Assembly (NCBI RefSeq): GCF_009828105.1
Contig: NZ_WTYQ01000002.1
Span: 186,001 to 250,000 of the forward strand
Length of the DNA: 64,000 bases
Source: Altericroceibacterium indicum
GTDB lineage: Bacteria > Pseudomonadota > Alphaproteobacteria > Sphingomonadales > Sphingomonadaceae
Reading direction: 5' to 3'
Position 1 is the first letter of the stretch, and each line of letters starts with the position of its first letter. The notes under the pieces were generated by a model. That model was given only the letters and a program-made list of their open reading frames with translations. It had not been told where the DNA came from and did not search any database. Of this stretch, positions 43,368 through 52,804 are shown in pieces. The translations under genes and the position numbers were made by a program.

Positions 43368-44891
43368 ATGAGCAATGCTACTCAAGAGCATTCCACCGCA
43401 CTCAAAGCCCCGTTCAAACCCCGTTATGAAAACTTTATCGGGGGCCAGTGGAAGGCACCGAACGCAGGCCGCTACTTCGAAAATATCTCCCCCATCAATG
43501 GCAAACCAGTCGGTGAAATCGCCCGGTCCGACGCATCTGATGTCGAAGATGCGCTGGATGCAGCCCATGCTGCAAAGGACAAATGGGGCAATATGTCCGC
43601 GACAGAGCGGGCGCTGATCCTCAACCGGATCGCCGACCGGATGGAGGAAAACCTCGAACTGCTCGCCACCGCTGAAACATGGGATAATGGCAAGCCCATC
43701 CGCGAAACCATGGCTGCGGATATGCCGCTAGCGATCGATCATTTCCGCTATTTTGCCGGAGCTATTCGCGCTCAGGAAGGCTCTCTTAGCGAGATTGACC
43801 ACGATACCGTGGCCTATCATTTCCATGAACCGCTCGGTGTGGTGGGCCAGATCATCCCTTGGAACTTTCCCATTTTGATGGCTTGCTGGAAACTGGCCCC
43901 TGCGCTGGCAGCCGGCAATTGCGTGGTTTTGAAGCCTGCTGAACAAACCCCTGCATCCATTCTGGTGCTGGCAGAATTGATCGCAGACCTTCTGCCCGCT
44001 GGCGTACTTAATATCGTGAACGGCTTCGGTCTGGAAACAGGCAAGCCACTCGCCTCATCCAGCCGCATCGCTAAAATTGCCTTCACCGGAGAGACGACAA
44101 CAGGCCGTCTCATCATGCAATATGCCAGCGAAAATCTGATTCCAGTAACGCTGGAACTGGGCGGAAAATCACCCAATATCTTCTTTGAAGATATCACCCG
44201 CGAAGATGATGATTTCTTCGACAAGGCCATCGAAGGCTTTGTCATGTTTGCCCTTAATCAGGGTGAAGTCTGCACTTGCCCAAGCCGTGCCCTAATCCAT
44301 GAGAATATCTATGATCGCTTCATGGAACGGGCGCTGAAACGTGTAGAAGCGATCGTTCAGGGCAACCCGCTGGACAGCGCCACAATGATCGGCGCGCAGG
44401 CATCATCCGAACAGCGTGACAAGATCCTGTCTTATATCGATATCGGCAAGCAGGAAGGTGCAGAACTGCTGATCGGCGGACAGGCGGCCGATCTGGGCGG
44501 TGAATTGTCAGGCGGCTATTACGTCAAGCCGACTGTGTTCAAAGGCCACAATAAGATGCGGATTTTCCAAGAGGAAATCTTCGGCCCTGTCCTGTCCGTC
44601 ACCACCTTCAAGGATTCAGAGGAAGCCCTCTCGATCGCGAATGACACGCTTTACGGCCTTGGCGCTGGTGTCTGGAGCCGTGAAGCCAACACTTGCTATC
44701 GTTTTGGCCGTGGGATCAAGGCCGGCCGGGTCTGGACCAATTGCTATCACGCCTACCCCGCCCATGCGGCATTTGGCGGGTATAAGCAGTCAGGTATTGG
44801 TCGTGAAAATCACAAGATGATGCTCGATCACTACCAGCAGACCAAGAACATGCTGGTGAGCTACAGCCCTAAAAAACTTGGATTTTTCTGA
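43368..44891 (+). CDS. NAD-dependent aldehyde dehydrogenase (AcoD/ExaC type)
   Basis: A 507-residue [23 protein letters not shown], the glutamate motif [11 protein letters not shown] and the catalytic cysteine in [14 protein letters not shown]. The C-terminal [15 protein letters not shown] is typical of the acetaldehyde dehydrogenase group used with alcohol dehydrogenases. It oxidises short aldehydes to acids. ATG 43368 has GAAGAGGA upstream. An alcohol dehydrogenase and a DUF779 gene follow, a set often seen together. Confidence 0.95.
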   Translation: MSNATQEHSTALKAPFKPRYENFIGGQWKAPNAGRYFENISPINGKPVGEIARSDASDVEDALDAAHAAKDKWGNMSATERALILNRIADRMEENLELLATAETWDNGKPIRETMAADMPLAIDHFRYFAGAIRAQEGSLSEIDHDTVAYHFHEPLGVVGQIIPWNFPILMACWKLAPALAAGNCVVLKPAEQTPASILVLAELIADLLPAGVLNIVNGFGLETGKPLASSSRIAKIAFTGETTTGRLIMQYASENLIPVTLELGGKSPNIFFEDITREDDDFFDKAIEGFVMFALNQGEVCTCPSRALIHENIYDRFMERALKRVEAIVQGNPLDSATMIGAQASSEQRDKILSYIDIGKQEGAELLIGGQAADLGGELSGGYYVKPTVFKGHNKMRIFQEEIFGPVLSVTTFKDSEEALSIANDTLYGLGAGVWSREANTCYRFGRGIKAGRVWTNCYHAYPAHAAFGGYKQSGIGRENHKMMLDHYQQTKNMLVSYSPKKLGFF

Positions 44892-44912
44892 GATCGTTTG
44901 ACTTGAAACAAG

Positions 44913-44941
44913 GCAGGATGGCGCACTCCCAGCCATCCTGC
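44913..44941. terminator. Intercistronic hairpin between aldehyde and alcohol dehydrogenase genes
   Basis: GCAGGATGGC and GCCATCCTGC form a perfect 10-base stem with a 9-base loop. No T-run follows, so mRNA stabilisation or partial attenuation is as likely as termination. Confidence 0.5.
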
Positions 44942-44969
44942 AGCAATCCCATTTGTAGGAAGAACTCCC

Positions 44970-46001
44970 ATGGCAAAGACTATGAAAGCCGCTGTTGTTC
45001 GTGAATTTGGCCAACCGCTGATTATCGAAGATGTGCCCATCCCTCAGGTTGGCCCTGGCCAGATTCAGGTGGCCATTCAGGCATCAGGCGTGTGTCACAC
45101 TGATCTTCATGCGGCGGAAGGCGATTGGCCTGTAAAACCCAACCCACCATTTATTCCCGGCCATGAAGGGGTCGGTTTTGTCTCCGCAGTGGGTGCTGGC
45201 GTGACGCATATCAAGGAAGGTGACCGCGTAGGTGTGCCTTGGCTTTATTCCGCTTGCGGGCATTGCGTGCATTGTCTGGGCGGCTGGGAGACCTTGTGCG
45301 AGGCGCAGGAAAACACTGGCTATTCGGTCAATGGCAGCTTTGGCGAATATGTGATTGCCGACCCCAATTACGTTGGTCACCTGCCTGATAATGTGAGCTT
45401 TTCTGAAATTGCCCCAGTCCTTTGCGCCGGTGTAACGGTATATAAGGGTCTCAAAATGACCGACACCAAACCGGGCGATACGGTTGCCATTTCCGGCATT
45501 GGCGGGCTTGGCCATATGGCGGTGCAATATGCCAAGGCAATGGGCTTGAATGTTGCTGCGATCGATATTGATGATGAAAAGCTAGAGCTGGCCAGACGGC
45601 TGGGTGCAACCATCACCGTCAACGCACTGAAAGACGATCCAGCCACTGTCATCAAACGAGAAACTGGCGGTGGGGCGAATGGCGTTCTGGTCACTGCGGT
45701 AAGCCCCAAGGCATTCGAACAGGCTATCGGAGTGACTGCCAGAGGTGGAACGATCGCGCTGAACGGTTTGCCGCCGGGTGATTTTCCGCTCAATATCTTT
45801 GGCATGGTGCTGAACGGCATTACAGTACGCGGATCGATTGTCGGCACGCGGCTGGACCTTCAGGAATCTCTTGATTTTGCTGCTGATGGCAAGGTCAAAG
45901 CGACGGTCGAAATGGGCAAGATTGATGATATCAACGAGATCTTCGATCGTATGCACAAAGGTAAAATCGAAGGGCGTATCGTGCTCGATATGACCGCTTG
46001 A
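44970..46001 (+). CDS. adhP: Zinc-dependent alcohol dehydrogenase (AdhP type)
   Basis: A 343-residue MDR-family enzyme. Catalytic zinc ligands are in [14 protein letters not shown] and GHEGVGFV; the structural zinc cysteines are in [17 protein letters not shown]; the NAD fold is [17 protein letters not shown]. It interconverts primary alcohols and aldehydes with NAD. With the upstream aldehyde dehydrogenase it forms an alcohol-to-acid pathway. A small hairpin (GTGCCT/AGGCAC, 46005-46019) follows the stop before the next gene. Confidence 0.95.
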   Translation: MAKTMKAAVVREFGQPLIIEDVPIPQVGPGQIQVAIQASGVCHTDLHAAEGDWPVKPNPPFIPGHEGVGFVSAVGAGVTHIKEGDRVGVPWLYSACGHCVHCLGGWETLCEAQENTGYSVNGSFGEYVIADPNYVGHLPDNVSFSEIAPVLCAGVTVYKGLKMTDTKPGDTVAISGIGGLGHMAVQYAKAMGLNVAAIDIDDEKLELARRLGATITVNALKDDPATVIKRETGGGANGVLVTAVSPKAFEQAIGVTARGGTIALNGLPPGDFPLNIFGMVLNGITVRGSIVGTRLDLQESLDFAADGKVKATVEMGKIDDINEIFDRMHKGKIEGRIVLDMTA

Positions 46002-46043
46002 AGGGTGCCTTAAAGGCACTGAAAGGCCCCTAAAGGAACCGAG

Positions 46044-46430
46044 ATGACCGAAGGTGTGACCAAAGTAGACCGTGTGACTGCCACACCTTCGGCTCTCGCA
46101 TTCATTGCCGAACTTCAGGCCGAATATGGGCCATTGATGTTTCATCAATCCGGCGGCTGCTGTGATGGATCGTCACCGATGTGTTATGCTGTTGGAGATT
46201 TCCACATTGGCGCATCGGACATTCTGCTGGGCGAAGTCGGCGGAGCGAAAGTCTATATCGGCAAAGCCCAGGGGGAAGCCTGGGCACATACCCAATTGAT
46301 CCTCGATGTCGTACCAGGGCGCGGCGGAATGTTCAGCCTCGACAATGGCAGAGAAAAGCGTTTCCTCTCCCGCGCGCGGGTGTTTTCGGACGCTGAGTTA
46401 GAGGCATTGAACGTTCTGCCTGAGAGATAG
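46044..46430 (+). CDS. DUF779 protein
   Basis: A 128-residue protein with the DUF779 pattern: FHQSGGCCDGSSPMCY (a Cys-rich possible metal site near residues 33-48), then LGEVGGAKVYIG and LDVVPGRGGMFSLDNGREKRFLSR in part. The family is found almost always beside AcoD-type aldehyde dehydrogenases, as here, and its role is not established. It is probably the last gene of the dehydrogenase operon. Confidence 0.9.
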   Translation: MTEGVTKVDRVTATPSALAFIAELQAEYGPLMFHQSGGCCDGSSPMCYAVGDFHIGASDILLGEVGGAKVYIGKAQGEAWAHTQLILDVVPGRGGMFSLDNGREKRFLSRARVFSDAELEALNVLPER

Positions 46431-46587
46431 GTGGCAGGAATGGGGTGGCTAGCGGAAAGTCTGGTCTTGAGAATGAAAACCGAGAAAGCAGACGCGCTCA
46501 AAGCGAAAACCCTTTGAATGCCAACGACCGAACTGTGGGCATTGGCCAGCCGCACTACGGTTTGAATTCGGCTCAATGCGGAAGCTC

Positions 46588-46614
46588 TGTCACAGAATGA
46601 GGTGCTGTTTCGTC
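46588..46614 (+). promoter_or_regulatory. ECF41-type sigma promoter upstream of the CMD-sigma operon
   Basis: TGTCACA (46588-46594), exactly 16 bases, then CGTC (46611-46614) is the target promoter described for ECF41 sigma factors. It lies 31 bases before the carboxymuconolactone-decarboxylase-like gene, and the ECF41 factor itself is the next gene, implying autoregulation. Confidence 0.82.
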
Positions 46615-46645
46615 ATGAGCATATAACCCCTCAAAGGATGCACGC

Positions 46646-47107
46646 ATGACAAAATCGAGATTGAACTATGTTGAAGCGGCACCGGACGCAATGAAGCCGA
46701 TGTTCGCGCTGGAAGAAAGCCTCTCAAGCCTCTCTATCGATGCGGCGATGCGTGAGCTGTTGAAGATTCGCGCGTCCCAGATCAATGGCTGTGCCTATTG
46801 CCTGAATATGCATCTGCCTGCCGCGCGCAAGGCGGGCGTACCGCAGAGCAAGCTCGACGTTCTGGCGGGATGGCGGGAAAGCCCGGCGTTCGGCGCACGC
46901 GAACGCGCCGCGCTCACCTGGTGCGAGGCCCTTACCCGCGTCGAAATGACGGGCGCAGATGACCATAGCTTTGAAACATTGGCAGCAGCATTCAGCGCGC
47001 AGGAACAGGTCGAGATTACCCTGATTATCACCACGATCAACGCATGGAACCGGATCGCGGTCGGCTTTCGCAGCCAGCATCCTGTCGAGGCTCAGGATGC
47101 CGCCTGA
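46646..47107 (+). CDS. Carboxymuconolactone decarboxylase/AhpD-like protein
   Basis: A 153-residue CMD-family protein with the redox motif INGCAYCLNMH (CxxC then His, about residues 46-56) and the preceding LLKIRASQ. Members with CxxC act as AhpD-like alkylhydroperoxidases or of unknown redox role. AAAGGA precedes ATG 46646. It overlaps the sigma factor gene by 11 bases. CMD-like genes are the classic partners and targets of ECF41 sigma factors, and an ECF41 promoter lies in front. Confidence 0.93.
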   Translation: MTKSRLNYVEAAPDAMKPMFALEESLSSLSIDAAMRELLKIRASQINGCAYCLNMHLPAARKAGVPQSKLDVLAGWRESPAFGARERAALTWCEALTRVEMTGADDHSFETLAAAFSAQEQVEITLIITTINAWNRIAVGFRSQHPVEAQDAA

Positions 47108-48788
47108 ACAAACTCTACAGATATTCGAGACTCATCGCCCCCGACTTAAATCGCTTGCCTATCGTATGACGGGATCGCTCGCCGATTCAGAAGACATCGT
47201 TCAGGAAGCATGGGTGCGATGGAGCCGCAGTGATCACGCCGCAGTCAGCGATGCTGGACGCTGGCTTACCACGATTACAGCACGCCAATGTCTGGATTAT
47301 CTGCACTCAGCGCGGGTGCGGCGAGAGCGCTATGTCGGTGCGTGGTTGCCCGACCCGCTCATTACCCAGCGGGCACCGGATGCGGAGGGGATGCTGTCGG
47401 AAGCGCAAGATGTTCGAATTGCTCTTCTTCTGACTTTGCAGACGCTTGCACCTCCGATGCGCGCGGCTTTTCTTCTGCGCGAGGCTTTCGATTTCACCTA
47501 CGCAGAGATAGCTGATGTCACAGGAGGGACCGACGCGGCGGCAAGGCAGCTGGTTTCGCGTGCGCGCAAGCTAATGGCAGGCGCCGAGCCGGTTGCATCG
47601 CCCAATTTCGCGGAAGACGAGAGACTTGTCCGCGCTTTCTGGGAAGCCAGTCGAACAGGAGATATGGAGGCATTGCTTGCGCTGTTTGCGGAAGACATCG
47701 AGATCCATACTGACGGCGGAGGCAAGGTCCCTGCCGCTATCAATATACTGCATGGAGCGCGCCGGGCAGCTTCGCTCTTTGTCGGCCTTGCGCGCAAGAG
47801 CGATCACCTTGCGAAGCCGTGCCCCGCTCTTGTGCGCATCAACGGAACTCCGGGCTTTATCAGCGTTGAGGCAGGGGGTGTTTTGCAGACGACCGCCATC
47901 GCGACAAGGGCGCAACGGATCGCGGCGGTCTGGATCGTTAGAAACCCGGATAAGCTCGCCCACATCGCCGCCGCGGCACCGTCGCTCACCCAAGGACAAA
48001 CCCCTGAGGATAAACCAATGCATCGTCACAGTTTCAAGCATGACGGATTGATCTTTTCCTATCTTGATGAGGAAGGGCCCGGGCTGCCGGTCGTGGCACT
48101 GCATGGCCACTGGATGAACGCACTCGATTTTGAAGGCCTGGCGGCGGCGCTAGCGCCTAAATGGCGCGTCATCGCTCTGGACCAGCGCAGTTTTGGCGAA
48201 ACCGATGCTTCACGGGATCACCAGATTGACGCCTATGTCTCTGACGTGGCTGCGATGCTGGATCATATCGGAATCACCTCCGCTGTGCCTGTGATCGGGC
48301 ATTCCTTCGGCGGGGTCGTGGCCTATCATATGGCTGCCCGGATGCCGGAACGCGTCTCGCGCATGGTCATCGTCGATATAGGGACATCTTTGGACGAAGA
48401 CGGCGAGTTTACGCGCGCATGGGCTGGAGTATTCCCACTAAGAGAGAAGCTGGAAGAACGCATTGGCACCCGCCTGTCTCCCTATTTGCAGAACTCGATA
48501 CATCGTGTTGAGGATGGCTGGCGCCTAAATTTCGAAATTGAGGAATATCTGCTATCCGTGGAAGTACTGAATGGCAATCATAACCAGACCTGGGTCAGCA
48601 GCCATTGTCCCGCTTTGGTCATTAAAGGCGCGGATAGTCTACTCTCTGATCGGAAAGACCTGAAGGCCATGGCTCTGGAGCGTCCGGAGACGAGCTACAT
48701 AGAAATCGCAGGCGGACATTCGGTGCATATCGACGCTCCGGATGCTTTCGCGGCGACCGTCGAGGAGTTCTTGGGGCGGGAAACTTGA
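47097..48788 (+). CDS. ECF41-type sigma factor (SigJ-like) fused to an alpha/beta-hydrolase
   Basis: A 563-residue single frame. Residues 1-165 are sigma regions 2 and 4. Residues about 170-295 are the SnoaL-like regulatory domain. All three ECF41 hallmarks are present: WLPDPL (83-88), DGGGK (206-210) and NPDKL (283-287). Residues 308-563 are an alpha/beta-hydrolase with VVALHGHWMNALDF, nucleophile elbow GHSFGG (Ser403) and GGHSVHIDAP for the His. ECF41 factors normally end near residue 295. ATG 48018 (Met308) has GAGGA seven bases upstream, so the hydrolase may also be made alone. GAGG before ATG 47097 and overlap with the CMD gene support coupling. Confidence 0.9.
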   Translation: MPPEQTLQIFETHRPRLKSLAYRMTGSLADSEDIVQEAWVRWSRSDHAAVSDAGRWLTTITARQCLDYLHSARVRRERYVGAWLPDPLITQRAPDAEGMLSEAQDVRIALLLTLQTLAPPMRAAFLLREAFDFTYAEIADVTGGTDAAARQLVSRARKLMAGAEPVASPNFAEDERLVRAFWEASRTGDMEALLALFAEDIEIHTDGGGKVPAAINILHGARRAASLFVGLARKSDHLAKPCPALVRINGTPGFISVEAGGVLQTTAIATRAQRIAAVWIVRNPDKLAHIAAAAPSLTQGQTPEDKPMHRHSFKHDGLIFSYLDEEGPGLPVVALHGHWMNALDFEGLAAALAPKWRVIALDQRSFGETDASRDHQIDAYVSDVAAMLDHIGITSAVPVIGHSFGGVVAYHMAARMPERVSRMVIVDIGTSLDEDGEFTRAWAGVFPLREKLEERIGTRLSPYLQNSIHRVEDGWRLNFEIEEYLLSVEVLNGNHNQTWVSSHCPALVIKGADSLLSDRKDLKAMALERPETSYIEIAGGHSVHIDAPDAFAATVEEFLGRET

Positions 48789-49100
48789 CCGTCTTTATAA
48801 AGTGGTGACCAAGCTTAATTCTCTCCATCGCCTGTTTGCCATTTTCCACTGAAGCAAACCCAGAAATAGAATTCAGACAGAGAATCGTCATTCGGCTGCT
48901 TACTGGACGGCACGAGCAACGACGTGCTCCCATCACCGGGACTGTCCGCGATCGCCGCCTATCTTGCCGATATTCAGGCACTCGCAGAACGACGGCTTTC
49001 GGGTAGCGGCCCGTGACCTCGCAACGACTGATTTGGGGTCGTGTCCGGAACGGCGGCTTTTAAGCTTTTACACCCGCAAGCCGCCGATCATGAGAACTGG
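48789..49100. other. Gene-free interval with a possible gene remnant
   Basis: I see no full gene. One plus-strand frame stays open from about 48875 to TGA 49014-49016 and ends GLSAIAAYLADIQALAERR plus a short tail, which looks protein-like but has no start. It may be the end of a deleted gene. Confidence 0.35.
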
Positions 49101-49853
49101 CTAGAGTTTCACGGCAGCATTGCCGCCATCTGCCCAGAGTGCCGATCCTGTGACGAAACTCGACATATCGCTAGCGAGGAACATCGCTGCTTGGGCAATC
49201 TCCTCAGGTTGGGCGATCCGCTTCATCGCGTGGAGACCGGCTGCCCATTCACGCTGGGCGTCATCTCCGGCCATGTCGGTAGCGGTGCCGCCGGGCAGGA
49301 GGGCGTTGGCGCGGATACCGGCTGCGGCGTAATCGGCTGTGATGCCTCGAACCAGGCCTATGAGGCCTGCCTTGGCTGTGCCATACGGGCCCATGCCAGG
49401 CAGTCCCACGCTGTTGCCAACGAAGCTGCTCGTGAAAACAAGCGATCCCCCTCCTTGCTCAATCATGGCAGGAACCTGCGCGCGGGTGCTGAGAAAGGCC
49501 GCAGTCAAATTCACCGCCAGCACTTGCGCCCATTGGCGAGGCTCAATCTCGGCGAGCGGCCCCATGGCTCCAACCGTGCCCGCATTATTGAAAGCAATGT
49601 GCAAGCCCCCAAATGTCGCTTTTGCGGCAGCAACCGCCTCATCGTGCGTGCCCGCTTCAGTGACATCTCCGACAATGGCGAGCGCGCGACCACCTTGGTC
49701 TTCGATTTCGCCGACCACTGACTTCAGCGCAACTTCCCGCCGGGCGACGAGCACTACGGACGCCCCGTGCGCGGCAAACAGTTTCGCAGCCGCATTCCCG
49801 ATGCCAGAACTGGCCCCCGTGATAATCGCAACCTTGCCGTCCAGTAATTTCAT
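49101..49853 (-). CDS. Short-chain dehydrogenase/reductase
   Basis: A 250-residue SDR: cofactor motif ITGASSGIGNAAAK, FNNAG, catalytic Ser/Tyr/Lys region FTSSFVG and YGTAKAGL, and C-terminal LASDMSSFVTGSALWADGG. VARRE after the second strand leaves NAD or NADP preference open. AAGGAG eight bases before ATG 49853 fixes the start (24 bases inside the longest frame). Substrate unknown. It stands beyond the ECF41 operon; oxidoreductases are common ECF41 neighbours, but it is on the opposite strand. Confidence 0.9.
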   Translation of the reverse strand: MKLLDGKVAIITGASSGIGNAAAKLFAAHGASVVLVARREVALKSVVGEIEDQGGRALAIVGDVTEAGTHDEAVAAAKATFGGLHIAFNNAGTVGAMGPLAEIEPRQWAQVLAVNLTAAFLSTRAQVPAMIEQGGGSLVFTSSFVGNSVGLPGMGPYGTAKAGLIGLVRGITADYAAAGIRANALLPGGTATDMAGDDAQREWAAGLHAMKRIAQPEEIAQAAMFLASDMSSFVTGSALWADGGNAAVKL

Positions 49854-50031
49854 TCGTTTTCTCCTTGATGGAGGCAATCAGCTAGCGAGCCTTTCCCCTG
49901 CGCGCTTCCCGTTCCTTGTTTTCAAATTGATTGAGTAGTCCTGTGCCGGATGAGCTTTCCCGTAAAGGAAACAGTGATGAGTATTCAGCCGCGTCGAGTG
50001 CCCCTCCCTGCGCTCAGCCTAACCCAAAGAA

Positions 50032-50063
50032 AACCCCGGCTCCGACAGTTCGGAACCGGGGTT
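50032..50063 (-). terminator. Rho-independent terminator of the MFS/porin operon
   Basis: AACCCCGG and CCGGGGTT enclose a second stem TCCGA/TCGGA with loop CAGT. On the minus strand it is followed by TTTTCTTT. It lies 24 bases beyond the stop of the minus-strand transporter gene. Confidence 0.88.
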
Positions 50064-50086
50064 CTTTTACCCGAAGGTGCTTTCTA

Positions 50087-51403
50087 TCAGGCGGCTGCCT
50101 GCGTTTCGCGCGGGGGCTTGAGCCAGAGCAATGCAAAGGCTGCGATGATGGAGCCGAGGCCCATCAGGAAAGCCACCAGACCCAGCGAAGCACCGGTGGC
50201 GAACATGACGCCGGCAACGATTGGCCCAAGGGCTGCGCCACCACGACCGATGCCGATGACGAAGCCTGTTCCGCCACCACGCAGGGCGGTTGGGAAGGCC
50301 TGTGCCACCAGTGCATAAAGACCGACCACACCGGCATTGGTGCAGAAACCGGCAATCGCGGCGATGGTTGAAAGGCCCTGAATGTCAGACTGCCCCTGAC
50401 CGAACAGCGTAACCATGGCGGTGGACAGAAGCAGCGCACCGATCACCAACCAGCGCACGCTGATCTTGCGGGTGAGGAGGCTCAGCACCAGCGAACCACC
50501 AAGGCCGCCAACATTGGCCCACACCAGCACACCGCCAGCGGTGGAGGGTTCATACCCCATATCCACGACAATCTTCGGCACCCATTTCAGAATGAAGTAG
50601 AAGGTCATGATATGGCAGAAATAGGCCACCGTCAGCAGCAATGTGGTCGCACGAAGGCCCGGAGCAAACAGCTTGGCAAGCGAGATTCCGGAGGTTTTGT
50701 CTTTTTCCAGAACCGGCAGAGCGTCCACAACCGAGTGGCCCATGCGCTTCAATGTGCGGTTGATCCGTTCCAGCGAATTGGGCGCCTGACGGTTAAGTTC
50801 AAAGCTGATCGATTCCGGCAGGAAAATCAGCACCAGTGGAATGAAGACCGCAGTGACAATCGCACCGAAGACAAACACATCGCGCCAGCCGCCTGTTTCA
50901 AGGAGGCCCGAAGCGATCGAACCACCCACGATGGCCCCCAGCGGGTAACCGGCGGCCATGAGAATGACGGCCAGCGCCTGATTTTTACGGTTGGAAAGTT
51001 CTGCCACCATGGCGTTGGTGCAAGCGAGCATCCCGCCGATCCCAAGGCCGGTACCAAGGCGAATGATCGAGAGTGTGGTGACCGAGTTGGAGAGCGGCAC
51101 CAATGCCATTCCGCCAGCCATCACAACAAGACAGGCCAGGATGGTCGGGCGGCGGCCGATCCGGTCTGCCACAGTGCCGAGCAGAATGGAGCCAAAGGCC
51201 ATGCCGATCAGTTCCATCGACAGAACAAGGCCAAGTGCCGCGCGGTCAATGCCCCACTCGGCGGCGATGCCGGGCGATGCGAAGCTGATCGCCAGGACGT
51301 CAAACCCATCCAGCGCATTCAGCAAAACGCAAAGCGTAACCGCGACAATCTGAAGCCATCGCATTGGCTCGTGATTGAGTATCTCTCTGGGATCGTTGTA
51401 CAT
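50087..51403 (-). CDS. MFS transporter, aromatic acid:H+ symporter (AAHS) type
   Basis: A 438-residue twelve-helix carrier. The AAHS signatures are LDGFDVLAISFASPGIAAEW in helix 1 and GTVADRIGRRPT after helix 2. AAHS proteins import aromatic acids such as 4-hydroxybenzoate or vanillate. ATG 51403 is chosen; an in-frame ATG nine codons upstream is also possible. It is the last gene of an operon with a second MFS carrier, a porin and a Tat-exported MBL-fold enzyme. Confidence 0.9.
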   Translation of the reverse strand: MYNDPREILNHEPMRWLQIVAVTLCVLLNALDGFDVLAISFASPGIAAEWGIDRAALGLVLSMELIGMAFGSILLGTVADRIGRRPTILACLVVMAGGMALVPLSNSVTTLSIIRLGTGLGIGGMLACTNAMVAELSNRKNQALAVILMAAGYPLGAIVGGSIASGLLETGGWRDVFVFGAIVTAVFIPLVLIFLPESISFELNRQAPNSLERINRTLKRMGHSVVDALPVLEKDKTSGISLAKLFAPGLRATTLLLTVAYFCHIMTFYFILKWVPKIVVDMGYEPSTAGGVLVWANVGGLGGSLVLSLLTRKISVRWLVIGALLLSTAMVTLFGQGQSDIQGLSTIAAIAGFCTNAGVVGLYALVAQAFPTALRGGGTGFVIGIGRGGAALGPIVAGVMFATGASLGLVAFLMGLGSIIAAFALLWLKPPRETQAAA

Positions 51404-51436
51404 TCTCTTTTCTCTCTCCAACTTATTCACGAGGCT

Positions 51437-52795
51437 TCAGCGGCCCGTTACGTCCCGAATTTTCTCCGGCAGTGGCTTATCCACACTTCCGGAATGGTCT
51501 CCAAATTGATGCGATAATGACAGCATCGTCACGGCTGTCAGCGGCAAAAGCAGTGCCAGTGCCACAAAAATCAGTGATGGCGAGCTGCCATTCTCATGCA
51601 ACACTCCGATGAGCAGCGGCCCGGCGATGGCACCGATGCGCCCCACCCCCATTGCCCAGCCCAGCCCACTTGCCCGATTGGTGTGGCCATAAAAGGTTGC
51701 CGCAGCGGCGGTCATGCCTTTCTGCCCTCCACCAACGCCAATCCCGGCCACGACACTGGCGATGTAAAGCAAGAGGTTTTCGCGTGGTGCAATCATGCCA
51801 ATGGCCGCAACCGGAAGCACCGCGCCTGAGCACAGGATCGCCAGCCCCCGAAACCTGCCGAACCATGCCATCGCCACCCCAGCAACAAGCGCCGCCAGAG
51901 TAGTGCCAAGGGCAAACAACCCGGCAGCCTGAGCAATCACTTCGATAGTCCAGCCCTTGTCGAGCAGCACCGTCGGCATCCAGCTTTGCAGGCCATAGAA
52001 GAGCGCTAGATTCAGGGTGAAGGCTGTCCATAGAAGCAACGTCCCATTGCTGATTCCAGGCTGCAGAAGGGCCGCCACACGAGAGCCAATGTGAACGGGG
52101 TGATGGGCCGAAGAGAAGGCGTGCCGCTGATCGGGCCTGACCAGCGTCACCAGCAAAACCGTCAGCAAAGCGCAAAGCCCGGCGCATTGGAGCAAAAACC
52201 GCCAACCTTGCTCTTCCACCAGACCGCCCGCGGCAAAGCCTACCGCAGCAAAACCCAGCGAAAAACCGCAATAAATCGCCAGCACCACATAGCCTCTGAT
52301 GTCAGCCCCACTGCGCTGCGCTGCCAGCGCGATGGTGCTGGGAATACATGCTCCCAACGCAAGGCCGGACAAGAAACGCAGCAATGTAAAGCTCAAGGCA
52401 TCGGGCATCAGGCTGGCGGCAAGCGTTGCCAGCGATGCGGCGGAAAGGCTCCATGCAATCATCCGGCGGTGGCCAATCCGGTCAGCTTTGGGGGCCAGCA
52501 GAATATATCCGGCCATCAGGCCAGCCAGAACGGAAGAAAATACGATCCCCATCATCGTATCATCTACTGCCCATTCCTGCGCGATATATGGGCCAGCAAA
52601 ACTTGCTGATTGCAGGATCAGACCGCAGGAAAATTGCGCCATGGTACATACCGCCATCACCGCCCATGGCAGAGGAAGCGATTTGAGCTGCCCAATCCAT
52701 GATGTGAGTGGAGCGCCGTTCATCGGCGGGAGAATATAGCCTGCCATGGCTGGCGATCCAGCGAATGGACTATGCGGAAATATCCCCCCTGCCAT
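51437..52795 (-). CDS. MFS transporter
   Basis: Up to 452 residues with twelve predicted helices. APKADRIGHRRMIAWSLSAA is the MFS loop 2-3 motif, and SGLALGACIPSTIALAAQ and GLGWAMGVGRIGAIAGPLL are AAHS-like. It is a divergent paralogue of the next carrier. Starts at 52795, 52747 and 52723 are in frame with no clear ribosome site; the first helix begins near residue 40 of the long form, so 52723 is attractive. It begins 9 bases after the porin stop if 52795 is used. Confidence 0.87.
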   Translation of the reverse strand: MAGGIFPHSPFAGSPAMAGYILPPMNGAPLTSWIGQLKSLPLPWAVMAVCTMAQFSCGLILQSASFAGPYIAQEWAVDDTMMGIVFSSVLAGLMAGYILLAPKADRIGHRRMIAWSLSAASLATLAASLMPDALSFTLLRFLSGLALGACIPSTIALAAQRSGADIRGYVVLAIYCGFSLGFAAVGFAAGGLVEEQGWRFLLQCAGLCALLTVLLVTLVRPDQRHAFSSAHHPVHIGSRVAALLQPGISNGTLLLWTAFTLNLALFYGLQSWMPTVLLDKGWTIEVIAQAAGLFALGTTLAALVAGVAMAWFGRFRGLAILCSGAVLPVAAIGMIAPRENLLLYIASVVAGIGVGGGQKGMTAAAATFYGHTNRASGLGWAMGVGRIGAIAGPLLIGVLHENGSSPSLIFVALALLLPLTAVTMLSLSHQFGDHSGSVDKPLPEKIRDVTGR

Positions 52796-52804
52796 TGGGC
52801 CGCG

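Noticed and set aside
50612-51517. 301-codon plus-strand frame opposite the AAHS transporter
   Set aside because: Antisense shadow with low-complexity polar translation.
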